A stretch of DNA of 64,000 bases. Source: Bacillota bacterium. Its GTDB lineage: Bacteria; Bacillota; Clostridia; Monoglobales; Firm-18. The stretch lies in NCBI GenBank assembly GCA_022706765.1, contig JAKJBX010000001.1:1-64000 (forward strand), in the 5' to 3' direction. Every line of letters starts with the position of its first letter. Within the stretch, counting starts at the first letter, position 1. Below are positions 9,074 through 17,958 of the stretch, in pieces. The notes beneath the pieces were generated by a model that was not told the DNA's origin, ran no database searches, and saw only the letters and a program-made list of their open reading frames with translations. The position numbers were made by a program, and so were the translations under genes.

Positions 9074-9102
9074 TTGCATTTTTATGCAAAAAGTGTTATA
9101 AT
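9074..9102 (+). promoter_or_regulatory. argCB promoter overlapped by a palindromic ArgR-like operator
   Basis: TTGCAT (9074-9079) and a perfect TATAAT (9097-9102) are 17 bp apart. The -35 is the left arm of a perfect palindrome TTGCAT-TTTT-ATGCAA (9074-9089). Its spacing and AT-rich centre resemble ARG boxes (TGAAT-WWWW-ATTCA), although one base in each arm differs. A repressor bound there would block RNA polymerase, so arginine repression by an ArgR/AhrC-type protein is likely. The regulator is not encoded in the window. Confidence 0.6.
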
Positions 9103-9127
9103 TTTACCGAATAAGGAGTTGGTAAAG

Positions 9128-10168
9128 ATGATAAAGGTATCGGTTTTGGGCGCCACAGGCTATGCAGGTATTGAGCTTGTGCGGCTTTTGGCCAATCATC
9201 CCAAGGTGAAAATTATGCATCTGGTTTCAAAAAGCTATGCGGGCAAACCGCTTGCGGAGGTCTATCCGAGTTTTAAAAATGTGCTGGACATCACGTTGGA
9301 GGATATGGACGCCGACGCAGTGACCGCCGACAGCGACGTGGTTTTCACGGCGTTGCCGCACGGCGCATCCAAAGAGGTCATCCCGCTGCTGGTGTCAAAG
9401 GGCGTCAGGGTCATTGATTTCAGCGGCGATTACAGATATAAAGACAAGGACGTTTACGAAAAGTGGTACGGCGAGCCGCACAGCTCACCCGAGCTGCTGG
9501 CGCAGTCGGTCTATGGGCTTTGTGAGCTGCACCGCGATGAGATCAGGAAAACGTCGCTGGTCGGCAACCCCGGCTGCTACACCACCTGCGCCATACTGGC
9601 GCTTGCGCCGCTGGTCGGCAAGGGTCTGATAGACCCCGTCAGCATCATCATCGACGCCAAGTCAGGCGTGACGGGCGCGGGCAGAAGCGCCGCGCTGGAT
9701 TACAGCTTTTGCGAGTGCACCGAGAACATGAAAGCGTACAAGATAGCAACCCACCGCCATACCAGCGAGATTGAGCAGGAGCTGTCAGCGATTGCAGGGC
9801 AGCAGATCACGCTCAGCTTTACGCCCCACCTGATCCCTTTGAAGCGCGGGATACTGGCGACCTGCTACGCTAATTTAAAGAAAACCGCCTCTGCAAAGGA
9901 TTTGATCGACCTTTTCAAAGCGTATTACAAGGACGAAAAATTCGTACGCATCTATGAAGAGGGTGAGCTGCCCGAAACCAACCACGTCGCAGGCTCCAAC
10001 TTTGTGGACATCGGGCTTGCGGTCGACAGCCGTTTAAACCGTGTCGTCGTGGTGTCCTGCCTTGATAACATCGTTAAGGGCGCGGCAGGTCAGGCGGTTC
10101 AGAATATGAACATCCTTTTCGGCGAGGATGAAGGGCTCGGTATCGACAATGCCGCATTTTATTTATAA
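9128..10168 (+). CDS. argC: N-acetyl-gamma-glutamyl-phosphate reductase
   Basis: ArgC catalyses the NADPH-dependent reduction of N-acetylglutamyl phosphate, the third step of arginine synthesis. The 346-residue protein has an N-terminal Rossmann motif [15 protein letters not shown], the catalytic cysteine in GNPGCYTT, and the conserved [11 protein letters not shown] and [12 protein letters not shown] blocks. The ATG at 9128 follows AAGGAG by nine bases; an upstream in-frame TTG falls inside the promoter and is rejected. argB starts 14 nt downstream. Only argC and argB are present, so the other arginine genes must be elsewhere. Confidence 0.95.
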   Translation: MIKVSVLGATGYAGIELVRLLANHPKVKIMHLVSKSYAGKPLAEVYPSFKNVLDITLEDMDADAVTADSDVVFTALPHGASKEVIPLLVSKGVRVIDFSGDYRYKDKDVYEKWYGEPHSSPELLAQSVYGLCELHRDEIRKTSLVGNPGCYTTCAILALAPLVGKGLIDPVSIIIDAKSGVTGAGRSAALDYSFCECTENMKAYKIATHRHTSEIEQELSAIAGQQITLSFTPHLIPLKRGILATCYANLKKTASAKDLIDLFKAYYKDEKFVRIYEEGELPETNHVAGSNFVDIGLAVDSRLNRVVVVSCLDNIVKGAAGQAVQNMNILFGEDEGLGIDNAAFYL

Positions 10169-10182
10169 TCATGGAGGTCGCT

Positions 10183-11052
10183 ATGCAAAAATATATCAAC
10201 AAAGCTAACATTCTAATTGAAGCATTGCCCTACATCCAAAAGCTGGCGGGCAAGACGGTGGTCATCAAATACGGCGGCAACGCCATGATCAGCCAGGAGC
10301 TGAAAGAAAAGGTGATGGAGGACATTACCCTGCTCAAATATATTGGCGTCAATCCCATCGTGGTACACGGCGGCGGTCCGGACATTTCCGAGGCGCTGGG
10401 TGTTTACGGCGTCAAGAGCGATTTTGTCAACGGGCTGCGTGTGACGGATGCGCAAACCATGGAGGTCGCCCAAATGGTGCTGGTGGGCAAGACCAATAAG
10501 TCGATCGTGTCGGCGCTGAATAAAATGGGCGGCGCTGCGATAGGGCTGTGCGGCATTGACGGCAATCTGATCGCGTGTCAGAAGCATATGCCCAGGGTGG
10601 ACGGTCAGCCCGTCGACATAGGATATGTTGGCGAGATCACGCACATTAACGCCCATGCGCTGCAAATGCTGGCAAACGACCGCTACATCCCCGTCGTTGC
10701 GCCGGTCGGCGTGGGTAAGGACGGCGAGAGCTACAATATCAACGCCGACACCGTCGCAGGGGCGATCGCCTCGGCGCTGAGGGCTGAAAAGCTGATGCTG
10801 CTGACCGATGTGTCGGGCATCAAAAGGTCGGAGGACAGTGAAGAGATCATTTATGAAATCTCGCAGAAGGACATCTTCAAGATGATCGACAACGGAGAGA
10901 TCAGCGGCGGCATGATCCCTAAGACACTCAGCTGTATCGACGCCATTGATGCGGGCGTCAAGCGTGTGCACATCATCGACGGGCGTATCCCCCATTGCAT
11001 ATTGCTTGAAATCTTCACCGATACCGGTATCGGCACGATGATTACGGCATAG
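10183..11052 (+). CDS. argB: Acetylglutamate kinase
   Basis: This 289-residue amino-acid kinase phosphorylates N-acetylglutamate in the cytoplasm, supplying the substrate of ArgC. Visible motifs are VIKYGGNAM near the N terminus, [10 protein letters not shown] (substrate and ATP loop), [10 protein letters not shown] and [18 protein letters not shown]. An N-terminal helix ([18 protein letters not shown]) resembles the extension seen in arginine-inhibited hexameric enzymes, so feedback inhibition is plausible. The start at 10183 has GGAGG five bases before it; an in-frame ATG at 10171 contains that Shine-Dalgarno and is rejected. Confidence 0.95.
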   Translation: MQKYINKANILIEALPYIQKLAGKTVVIKYGGNAMISQELKEKVMEDITLLKYIGVNPIVVHGGGPDISEALGVYGVKSDFVNGLRVTDAQTMEVAQMVLVGKTNKSIVSALNKMGGAAIGLCGIDGNLIACQKHMPRVDGQPVDIGYVGEITHINAHALQMLANDRYIPVVAPVGVGKDGESYNINADTVAGAIASALRAEKLMLLTDVSGIKRSEDSEEIIYEISQKDIFKMIDNGEISGGMIPKTLSCIDAIDAGVKRVHIIDGRIPHCILLEIFTDTGIGTMITA

Positions 11053-11096
11053 CATTGTCAAAAACATGATAATTTTGTATTTTCCTGCGGTATTTA

Positions 11097-11125
11097 TTGA
11101 CATTATGTCATCAAAGTGGTACGAT
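11097..11125 (+). promoter_or_regulatory. Promoter of the dockerin/cohesin operon
   Basis: A consensus TTGACA (11097-11102) and TACGAT (11120-11125) are separated by 17 bp, about 30 bp before the AAGGAGG site of the dockerin gene. This makes the two surface-protein genes a unit independent of argCB. Confidence 0.75.
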
Positions 11126-11154
11126 ATTGTCATGCTTATTAAGGAGGTCAACCC

Positions 11155-12090
11155 ATGAAGCGGAGCATTGCAATATTGACTGTCATGTTGGTGTGTTTCA
11201 CAGCGGTGTATGCCGGAGGTTCGGGCGGTAACAGCAGCAGTTCAACATCCTCTGCAAGCGTCCCCGCAAGCCTGACTGCGGATGTGATGACCGTGACCGA
11301 AGGCGGAAACATTACCCTTGACCTGACGCTTGACACCGACCTGGAGATTGAAGGCGCGACCCTGATATTTGACTTCCCCGAGGACATCATCGACACCATT
11401 ACCCTTCCGGAGGAGGTCACCGCCGACTTTAACTTTGATACGGGCATCCTGTCGCTCGAAGCGCCAAAGCAGTTCGGTCCGGGTGACGTCGTGCTCAGCT
11501 TGGATCTACTGTTAAAGGATATTGTGCTCGCCGCCGGCGAGGAGAGCAGGGATTATACATTTTCGATCAACGCCGAATCAAAGGTCGTGTCGCAGTCGCA
11601 GGAATATTTGCTGATCGGCACCTCCGGCACGGTTACCGTTACACCTGCTTATGTTACGGCGTCCGCCGCACTTTATTCGGAGCTGACGGACACAAGCGGC
11701 ATCACCGCACGGCTTTACAACGGAGCGGACAGTATCCCCGTTGCTATTGATGGAATCACGGACGACGAAATCATCCTTGAACCGTTTCGGAAGGTGCTTT
11801 TGGTATCGGGCGGCTACACGCTTGAATTTGCGGGCGAAGGCTTTGTCACCGCCACGCTTCCCGGCAGTGCGCTGACGTCGGATGTTGTCGCGGTCAAAGG
11901 ATTTTACCCCGGCGATGTCAACGCCGACGGCAAAATCAATTTTAAAGACTTTAATGCCCTCGCCTCGCTGATTGTATATGAACGCACCAATATAGCCGGC
12001 GACCTTAATCGTGACGGCAAGGTTGACGCCCAAGACGTCGCATGTCTGCTGGACGGATATCAGGCAATGACGGAGGAGGATGCCGTATGA
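11155..12090 (+). CDS. Secreted dockerin-domain protein
   Basis: This 311-residue protein starts with a signal peptide (MKRSIAILTVMLVCFTAVYA) and a Gly/Ser-rich linker. A beta-rich domain (about 38-165) has spacing reminiscent of a divergent cohesin or related jelly-roll fold. A second beta domain (about 172-245) resembles the carboxypeptidase-regulatory or X-type modules that often precede dockerins. The C terminus (about 251-306) is a type I dockerin with two calcium loops, DVNADGKINFKD and DLNRDGKVDAQD, each fitting DxNxDGxxxxxD. Dockerins bind cohesins very tightly, and the next gene encodes a cohesin with SLH anchors, so the two probably assemble on the cell surface. No catalytic domain is visible. 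The stop overlaps the next start (ATGA). Confidence 0.82.
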   Translation: MKRSIAILTVMLVCFTAVYAGGSGGNSSSSTSSASVPASLTADVMTVTEGGNITLDLTLDTDLEIEGATLIFDFPEDIIDTITLPEEVTADFNFDTGILSLEAPKQFGPGDVVLSLDLLLKDIVLAAGEESRDYTFSINAESKVVSQSQEYLLIGTSGTVTVTPAYVTASAALYSELTDTSGITARLYNGADSIPVAIDGITDDEIILEPFRKVLLVSGGYTLEFAGEGFVTATLPGSALTSDVVAVKGFYPGDVNADGKINFKDFNALASLIVYERTNIAGDLNRDGKVDAQDVACLLDGYQAMTEEDAV

Positions 12091-13445
12091 AAAAGCTCAT
12101 CGTAATCATGACGGTCATCGCGCTGCTTTTACCGTCCTCACTGTATCTGACTGCGGCGGATACCGACCCGGTCGTCTATCTCGACGCCAAGGGTGTTGAC
12201 CTTACTGTGAAGGATTTTGTCATCCCGGTTAAAACGGTTGACGAAATAAAGGATACGGGGATTTTTGGGTTTTCACTGGTCGTCACGTTTGACCCCGATG
12301 TCGTCAAGGTGACCGACGTCAAAGGGGCGTCGGAGGACAGTATTGAAGGTATCAAAGAAATCGACAACACCGAAGGCACGCTGACCTACTGGTTCACATT
12401 TGGCAACAAAGCCTTTGAAAGCAGCAGCGACAAAACGCTTGCCAATATCAGCTTCAGCCGGAAAACCATCGGTGTGGCTGAAATTGCCATATCCGACGAC
12501 TCGGAATTCTACGGTGCGGACGGCGAGGACGGTATGAGTCATCCTATTACCGTGGATTTAGAGAATTCGGACCATCCGGGCTGGGTCGAGCTGGCGATCG
12601 GCAAGGTGAGTAAGCCTTCAATTGAGGCGAGCACAATTACATCCAGCTCTCCCATCACGGTAAGGCTGACCACAAGTGACGAGGATGCAGAGCTCTACTA
12701 CACCTTTTCAAGCTCCGGCACGCCTGATAAGCTGTATGAAGGGTCGTTCAAGGTATCCCAGGCCGTTACCACCGTAAGGGCGGTTGCGAAAATCAACGGC
12801 GTATACAGTGCGGTTGCGGTAAGAACATTCTACGTCAATTCCAATACGTCGAATAGTAACAACAATACGCCGGTCGGTATACCGAGCGAAACCTCGGCCG
12901 TAATTTCTGCAAGCGCCGGGTTCTCGGACATCACAGGGCATTGGGCAGCGCAGTATGTCACAGCGCTGTCTGACAAAGGCATCGTGAGTGGCTATGAGGA
13001 CGGCACCTTTAAGCCGGACAACCCCATCACCCGTGCGGAGGCAGCTAAGCTGATCGTTGCGGCGCTCGGTCTTTCGCCCACATCCGAGCCGCACCTGACC
13101 TTTGCCGACAGCGGCGCCATAGCCGATTGGGCAAAGGGTTATATCCAAACGGCGGTCGACAAGGGCATATTAAGGGGCTATGAAGACAACTCGTTCGGTG
13201 CGGACCGGTATGTCACCCGAAACGAGTTTGTTGTGATGGCTGCAAGGGCGTTTGCGTTTGAGCCGGGCGGTGACGAGCTGCCGTTTGCCGACAAGGATGC
13301 CATCCAGTCATGGGCGGTGCCGAGCATTACGGCGGTAGTAGCACGAGGGATTGTTTCGGGGTATGAGGATAACACCTTCCGACCCGAAAACCCTGTGACT
13401 CGTGCGGAAGCCAGCAAAATGCTTATCGGCTGCCTGCAACAATAG
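12087..13445 (+). CDS. Cohesin-SLH cell-surface anchor protein
   Basis: The 452 residues comprise a signal peptide (MKKLIVIMTVIALLLPSSLYLTA) and a cohesin-type domain (about 28-170) containing GFSLVVTFDPDVVKV and TLANISF. A chitobiase/hexosaminidase C-terminal-like beta domain (about 180-252) and an Asn/Ser linker follow. Three SLH repeats begin near 277, 337 and 398, with the signatures GYEDGTFKPDNPITRAEAAK, VTRNEF and GYEDNTFRPENPVTRAEASK. SLH domains bind pyruvylated cell-wall polymer, so the protein should display its cohesin outside the cell. Architecture matches cellulosome anchoring proteins, but with a single cohesin. The ATG at 12087 follows GGAGGA and overlaps the dockerin gene stop. 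A terminator follows at 13463. Confidence 0.85.
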   Translation: MKKLIVIMTVIALLLPSSLYLTAADTDPVVYLDAKGVDLTVKDFVIPVKTVDEIKDTGIFGFSLVVTFDPDVVKVTDVKGASEDSIEGIKEIDNTEGTLTYWFTFGNKAFESSSDKTLANISFSRKTIGVAEIAISDDSEFYGADGEDGMSHPITVDLENSDHPGWVELAIGKVSKPSIEASTITSSSPITVRLTTSDEDAELYYTFSSSGTPDKLYEGSFKVSQAVTTVRAVAKINGVYSAVAVRTFYVNSNTSNSNNNTPVGIPSETSAVISASAGFSDITGHWAAQYVTALSDKGIVSGYEDGTFKPDNPITRAEAAKLIVAALGLSPTSEPHLTFADSGAIADWAKGYIQTAVDKGILRGYEDNSFGADRYVTRNEFVVMAARAFAFEPGGDELPFADKDAIQSWAVPSITAVVARGIVSGYEDNTFRPENPVTRAEASKMLIGCLQQ

Positions 13446-13462
13446 GGTACAAAGCACTTCTC

Positions 13463-13498
13463 GAATGACGAGTGAAAAGCCGCTCGTCATTCTTTTTT
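13463..13498 (+). terminator. Intrinsic terminator after the cohesin-SLH gene
   Basis: A 10-bp stem GAATGACGAG/CTCGTCATTC with a 10-base loop is followed directly by TTTTTT, 17 nt after the stop codon. Confidence 0.9.
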
Positions 13499-13530
13499 GC
13501 GCTCTTGTCATCCGTCCGCAGACATTTTAC

Positions 13531-13559
13531 TTGATAATTAGAAGGATATGTAGTAAAAT
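13531..13559 (+). promoter_or_regulatory. Promoter of iscS-thiI-pncC
   Basis: TTGATA (13531-13536) and TAAAAT (13554-13559) are 17 bp apart, upstream of the cysteine desulfurase start. Another TATAAT at 13564-13569 lacks a good -35. Confidence 0.6.
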
Positions 13560-13610
13560 ACTTTATAATGAGGATTGACGAATACAAGAATCAGGATGTG
13601 CTTTTGCGGC

Positions 13611-14714
13611 ATGATTTATTTGGATAACAGCGCAACAACCAAGCAGTACAAAAGCGTGACGCAGGCGATGCTCAGCGTTATGGATGAGCATTACGGCAAC
13701 CCGTCGTCGCTGCATACGATGGGTGTCAGTGCGGAGCGTCTTGTCAAACAGGCGCGCAAGCGGGTAGCGGCGGCGCTTCAAGCGCCCGAGCAGGACGTGT
13801 ATTTCACGTCCGGCGGCACGGAGGGCAACAACCTTGCGCTGCTGGGGGCATACCGCGCGCTGCGTATAAAGGGCGGGGTCGTCACCACCCGCACTGAGCA
13901 TAAATCCGTCTTGGAGCCGCTCAAAACCCTTGCGAACGTTACGTATTTGGACGTCGATAAGGACGGACAAATCAGCCTTGAACAGCTTGAACAAAGCGTG
14001 ACGGATGCGACCTCGCTGGTCAGCGTCATGCACGTCAACAACGAGGTGGGTACCATCGCGCCGATTGCCGAAATCGCCGGGATAATTAAGTCTAAAAATC
14101 CCAAATGCCTTTTCCATGTCGATGCGGTGCAAAGCTTTTGCAAGCTGGCGTTTCCGAAAAACGCCGCCGACCTCATCACCGTGTCGGCGCACAAAATCCA
14201 CGGTCCGAAGGGTGTCGGCGCGGTGTATGTCAAAAAGGGCGTACGCATCTCTCCGCTCGTGTATGGCGGCGGTCAGGAGGGCGGACTTCGCAGCGGCACG
14301 GAAAACACCGCCGCCATTGCGGGCTTCGGCGTCGCAGCGGATACGGATACGGATATTTCGTACGTCCGACATCTGAACAAAATACTGTGCGAGGGTTTAA
14401 AAGATGTTATTTTCAACAGCAGTCCCAACGGTTCGCCGTATATCTTAAATGTTTCCGTCCCGGGGATACGCTCGGAAATCCTGCTCCACAGCTTGGAGCA
14501 GCGCGGGGTCATGGTGTCGTCGGGATCGGCGTGCTCGTCGAACAGGCCGTCGCCCAGCCATGTGCTGACCGCCATGGGGCTTTCCAAAGAAATCATTGAC
14601 AGCAGCATACGCATCAGCCTTTCAATGATGAATACCATAGACGAGGTGACCGAGGCGGCGAAAATTATCACCGCTGTCATTGAAAATATTAAAACACGGC
14701 TAAGGAGAAGTTAA
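13611..14714 (+). CDS. Cysteine desulfurase (IscS/NifS family)
   Basis: This PLP enzyme takes sulfur from cysteine as a protein persulfide. The frame has YLDNSATTKQYKSV at the N terminus, TEGNNLALLG, the PLP lysine motif SAHKIHGPKGVGAVYV, and the catalytic cysteine in SSGSACSSNRPSPSH. About 367 residues is normal for the family. The next gene, thiI, overlaps its stop (TAATG). This pairing is common in Firmicutes and indicates that the sulfur goes to tRNA 4-thiouridine and perhaps thiamine. The ATG at 13611 aligns best with relatives, but its ribosome site is weak, and an in-frame ATG at 13596 is possible. Confidence 0.92.
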   Translation: MIYLDNSATTKQYKSVTQAMLSVMDEHYGNPSSLHTMGVSAERLVKQARKRVAAALQAPEQDVYFTSGGTEGNNLALLGAYRALRIKGGVVTTRTEHKSVLEPLKTLANVTYLDVDKDGQISLEQLEQSVTDATSLVSVMHVNNEVGTIAPIAEIAGIIKSKNPKCLFHVDAVQSFCKLAFPKNAADLITVSAHKIHGPKGVGAVYVKKGVRISPLVYGGGQEGGLRSGTENTAAIAGFGVAADTDTDISYVRHLNKILCEGLKDVIFNSSPNGSPYILNVSVPGIRSEILLHSLEQRGVMVSSGSACSSNRPSPSHVLTAMGLSKEIIDSSIRISLSMMNTIDEVTEAAKIITAVIENIKTRLRRS

Positions 14715-15913
14715 TGGATAAAATCATACTCTTAAAATACGGCGAAATCATCTTAAAGGGGCTTAACCGTCCCGTTTTTGAGGATAAGCTGATGAAGAAC
14801 ATCCGCAGCGCCGCAGGCGGTGACCTTGCCAAGATCAGCAAGGCGCAGGCGACCGTCTATGTAGAGCCTGCGCAGGGCGCGGACGCGGAGGCGCTTGCCG
14901 AAAGGCTGTCGAAGGTGTTCGGCGTGGTGTCGGCGGCAGTTGCGACAGTTACGGAAAAGGATCTCGAAAAAATTTGTGCGGTTGCCGTTGCTCTGGCGGG
15001 CGTAGCCCAGCCCGGCACTTTCAAGGTCGAAACCAAAAGGGCGGACAAGCGCTTCCCCTATACGTCGCCGCAGATTTCGGCGGCAGTCGGCGAGGCGGTT
15101 TATGAAGCATGCGACCACCTGACGGTCAACGTGCAAAATCCCGACCTGCTGGTCAAGGTGGAGGTCAGGGACTTTGCGGCATATGTGTATCTGAGTAAAA
15201 TTGCGGGCGTGGGCGGTATGCCGACAGGTACAAGCGGCAGGGCGACTCTGCTGCTGTCGGGCGGCATAGACAGCCCCGTCGCGGGGTACATGGTTGCCAA
15301 GCGCGGCGTGGAGCTGGACGCCGTGCATTTTTACAGCTATCCGTATACCAGCGAACGTGCCAAAGACAAGGTCATTGAGTTGGCAAGTCTTTTGTCGGGC
15401 TATTGCGGCACTATCCGGTTAAGCGTCGTGCCGTTTACCGAGGTACAGCTTGAAATCAATCAAAAATGCCCCGGCGAACAAATGACGCTGCTCATGCGCA
15501 GGATCATGATGTATATCGTCAACCACATCGCCGCCCAAAACGGTTCGCACGCACTCATCACGGGTGAGAGCATCGGACAGGTCGCCTCGCAGACGATCGA
15601 GGCGCTTGCGGTGACGGATGACGCTGCAAAGCTCCCTGTATTCCGTCCGCTGATCGGCATGGACAAGGAGGAGATCGTGCAGATCGCCAGGAAAATCGGC
15701 ACCTTTGAAACCTCCATCCTGCCGTATGAGGACTGCTGTACCGTCTTTACCCCGAAGCACCCCAGTACCAAGCCGAAGCTCGAAAAGATCCTGCAAAGCG
15801 AGGCGCTGCTCGATGTGGAGGGGCTTGTTCGAAGGGCGATCGCCGAAACAGAGGTCATCACATTAAGGGCAGGGGATACGAACCCCCTGTCTCTAACGAG
15901 GGGAAGCCTATGA
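14714..15913 (+). CDS. thiI: tRNA 4-thiouridine synthase ThiI
   Basis: ThiI adenylates uridine 8 of tRNA and inserts sulfur delivered by a cysteine desulfurase. The 399-residue protein starts MDKIILLKYGEIILKGLNRP and has a ferredoxin-like plus THUMP region (about 60-165). The PP-loop SGGIDSPVAGYM near residues 177-190 binds ATP, and the C-terminal region holds FRPLIGMDKEEIVQIARKIGTF. There is no rhodanese extension, as in many Firmicutes. It overlaps iscS by one base and pncC by four, so the three are translationally coupled. Confidence 0.95.
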   Translation: MDKIILLKYGEIILKGLNRPVFEDKLMKNIRSAAGGDLAKISKAQATVYVEPAQGADAEALAERLSKVFGVVSAAVATVTEKDLEKICAVAVALAGVAQPGTFKVETKRADKRFPYTSPQISAAVGEAVYEACDHLTVNVQNPDLLVKVEVRDFAAYVYLSKIAGVGGMPTGTSGRATLLLSGGIDSPVAGYMVAKRGVELDAVHFYSYPYTSERAKDKVIELASLLSGYCGTIRLSVVPFTEVQLEINQKCPGEQMTLLMRRIMMYIVNHIAAQNGSHALITGESIGQVASQTIEALAVTDDAAKLPVFRPLIGMDKEEIVQIARKIGTFETSILPYEDCCTVFTPKHPSTKPKLEKILQSEALLDVEGLVRRAIAETEVITLRAGDTNPLSLTRGSL

Positions 15914-16377
15914 GCCTGCAAAAGCTGCTTTTGGAAAAACAGTTGACGGTCTCTGCGGCGGAGAGCTGTACGGGCGGCTTGATCGCCAAGCTGCTCACCG
16001 ACGAGGGCGGTGCGTCGGCATATTTTGAAATGGGCGTCGTGACCTATTCCAACGCCGCAAAGGTCAGGCTGCTGGGCGTATCGCAGTCTACGCTTGACAC
16101 ATACGGCGCAGTCAGCATGCAGACCGCCGCCGAGATGTGCGAGGGCATGCGGAAGGTCAGCGGCGCGGATATTGCGATCGCCGTCACCGGCATCGCGGGA
16201 CCGTCGGGCGGCACGGCGGACAAGCCGATCGGTCTGGTGTATGCGGGTGTCAGCGGCAGCTATGGCACAAGGGTCGAGCGGCTGATGCTGACGGGCACGA
16301 GGGCGGACATCCGATGCCAGGCGGCGCAAAAAGCGCTGCAAATAGCGCATGACTATATTGTTGACAATTTTGGTTAA
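15910..16377 (+). CDS. pncC: Nicotinamide-nucleotide amidase (CinA C-terminal domain)
   Basis: This 155-residue protein is the stand-alone CinA C-terminal domain, with [35 protein letters not shown] and the glycine-rich [22 protein letters not shown]. Such proteins deamidate nicotinamide mononucleotide to nicotinate mononucleotide in NAD recycling. The N-terminal molybdopterin-like domain of full CinA is missing, a common short form. The ATG overlaps the thiI stop. The recA promoter is inside its last codons, and recA starts 44 nt later, an association often seen for cinA genes. Confidence 0.9.
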   Translation: MSLQKLLLEKQLTVSAAESCTGGLIAKLLTDEGGASAYFEMGVVTYSNAAKVRLLGVSQSTLDTYGAVSMQTAAEMCEGMRKVSGADIAIAVTGIAGPSGGTADKPIGLVYAGVSGSYGTRVERLMLTGTRADIRCQAAQKALQIAHDYIVDNFG

Positions 16378-16389
16378 ATCAGGTATATT
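16361..16389 (+). promoter_or_regulatory. recA promoter
   Basis: A consensus TTGACA (16361-16366), a 17-bp spacer and TATATT (16384-16389) lie just upstream of recA, with the -35 inside pncC. I searched by eye for a Gram-positive LexA box (CGAAC...GTTCG) and saw none. Confidence 0.8.
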
Positions 16390-16421
16390 CTTTATGTAAG
16401 GGAAAGGGGAAAGATAGGGTT

Positions 16422-17477
16422 ATGGACGAACAAAGGAAAAAAGCGCTTGACATTGCATTCGCACAGATAGAAAAGCAATTTGGTAAAGGGGCGGTCATGC
16501 TGCTGGGCGAACAGCCGCATTACAACGTGGAGGCAATTTCGACCGGTGCGCTGTCACTGGATTTGGCGCTGGGCATCGGCGGCGTCCCGAAAGGCAGAAT
16601 TGTTGAGGTTTACGGTCCCGAGTCCTCGGGTAAGACGACCGTTGCGCTGCATGTCATCGCACAGGTACATAAAACCGGCGGCGTCGCCGCTTTCATAGAC
16701 GCCGAGCACGCGCTCGACCCCAAGTACGCCCGTGCGTTGGGCGTAAACACCGACGAGCTGATCGTGGCGCAGCCCGACACGGGCGAGCAGGCGCTCGATA
16801 TTGCGGAGCATTTGGTCAGGAGCACGGCGGTGGACGTCATCGTCATCGACTCGGTTGCGGCGCTCGTGCCCAAGGTGGAGATCGAGGGGATGATGGGCGA
16901 CGCACACGTGGGCTTGCAGGCGCGACTGATGTCACAGGCGTTGCGAAAGCTCAGCGGCATCATCAACAAATCCAACACCGTTGCGATCTTCATCAACCAG
17001 CTGCGTGAAAAAATCGGCGGCATGGGCTATGGTCCCAATGAAACGACAACGGGCGGACGCGCGCTCAAATTCTATGCGTCTGTGCGCCTTGACGTACGCA
17101 GGATCGAAACGCTCAAAAACGGCACCGATATGATCGGCAACAGGACGCGGGTCAAGGTCGTCAAAAACAAGGTCGCACCGCCGTTTAAGATTGCGGAGTT
17201 TGACATCATGTACGGTCAGGGCATCTCAAAGGAGGGCGACATCTTAGACCTTGCCGTCAAGATGGGCATCGCCAAGAAGAGCGGTTCGTGGTTCAACTAT
17301 AACGAGACCAGACTCGGTCAGGGCAGGGACAACGCCAAGCAGTTCTTGAAGGAAAATAAGGACGTCTGCGACGAGCTTGAAAAGCTGGTGCGCAGTAAGG
17401 CGGCAGCGGACGGCACGCCGGAGCTGGACTTTGACGGCAGCGACGTCGAGGAAGCTGTCGCAGAGGCAAATGAATAA
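16422..17477 (+). CDS. recA: Recombinase RecA
   Basis: RecA forms filaments on single-stranded DNA, catalyses strand exchange and stimulates LexA-type autocleavage. The 351-residue protein shows the Walker [10 protein letters not shown] near residues 66-74, the Walker B region [13 protein letters not shown], and the highly conserved [27 protein letters not shown]-binding loop region, which is interrupted here only by normal variation. The C terminus is acidic ([16 protein letters not shown]). Its stop overlaps the recX start by eight bases, matching the known regulatory partnership. Confidence 0.99.
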   Translation: MDEQRKKALDIAFAQIEKQFGKGAVMLLGEQPHYNVEAISTGALSLDLALGIGGVPKGRIVEVYGPESSGKTTVALHVIAQVHKTGGVAAFIDAEHALDPKYARALGVNTDELIVAQPDTGEQALDIAEHLVRSTAVDVIVIDSVAALVPKVEIEGMMGDAHVGLQARLMSQALRKLSGIINKSNTVAIFINQLREKIGGMGYGPNETTTGGRALKFYASVRLDVRRIETLKNGTDMIGNRTRVKVVKNKVAPPFKIAEFDIMYGQGISKEGDILDLAVKMGIAKKSGSWFNYNETRLGQGRDNAKQFLKENKDVCDELEKLVRSKAAADGTPELDFDGSDVEEAVAEANE

Positions 17478-17958
17478 TCACGACGAGTCGGAGCGGGCAA
17501 GGTTTGCCGCGCTCTGGTATTTGGGCAGACAGATGCTGACGGAGTCGGAGCTTCGGCAAAAGCTTTTGAAGAAAGCATATGCCTCTGGCATTATCGAAAG
17601 CACGCTGGATGAGATGAAACAGCTCGGTTACATAAACGACCGGGATTATGCACAAAACTATATCGGCGACGCTGTGGAAAACAAAAAATTAGGCGCTGTG
17701 CGCATACGCCTTGCGCTGATGCGAAAGGGCGTCGGGCGCGAGCTGATTGACGAGGCGCTGTCCTCGCTTAATGCTGACGCTGCCGGCACGCTCAGACAGC
17801 TGATTGAACAAAAAAGCCGAAGCCTTGATTTATCCGACCGAAAGCATCGGGAAAGGCTGGTCGGTTTTCTTGTGCGCCGGGGCTATCGCTATGACGAGAT
17901 CGGTCCGGCGCTGAGGGAATACCAAACAGAGGACATGGAGGAAACGGAATTTGACTAA
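17470..17958 (+). CDS. recX: RecA regulator RecX
   Basis: RecX binds RecA filaments and limits their activity. The 162 residues form the three-helix repeats typical of the family, with [33 protein letters not shown] and a C-terminal [21 protein letters not shown]. The ATG at 17470 lies in the last codons of recA, giving coupled translation; the frame is open further upstream inside recA, but that part is not family-like. Its 3' end overlaps rimO by eight bases. It is near the short end of the family length range. Confidence 0.9.
   Translation: MNNHDESERARFAALWYLGRQMLTESELRQKLLKKAYASGIIESTLDEMKQLGYINDRDYAQNYIGDAVENKKLGAVRIRLALMRKGVGRELIDEALSSLNADAAGTLRQLIEQKSRSLDLSDRKHRERLVGFLVRRGYRYDEIGPALREYQTEDMEETEFD

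Noticed and set aside
9003-9127. Vitamin riboswitch upstream of the ECF S-component gene
   Set aside because: The leader is only a few tens of bases and shows none of the conserved TPP, FMN, folate or cobalamin elements.
10213-11151. 312-residue minus-strand open frame covering argB
   Set aside because: Antisense to a textbook argB; composition is rich in H, R and D as in shadow frames, and it has no ribosome site or motif.
12087-13445. Full cellulosome gene cluster
   Set aside because: Only one cohesin-bearing and one dockerin-bearing protein are present, with no glycoside hydrolase, carbohydrate-binding module or scaffoldin with multiple cohesins in the window.
16378-16421. LexA (SOS) box at the recA promoter
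   Set aside because: No CGAAC-N4-GTTCG-like palindrome was found in or around the promoter; the SOS link remains unknown.
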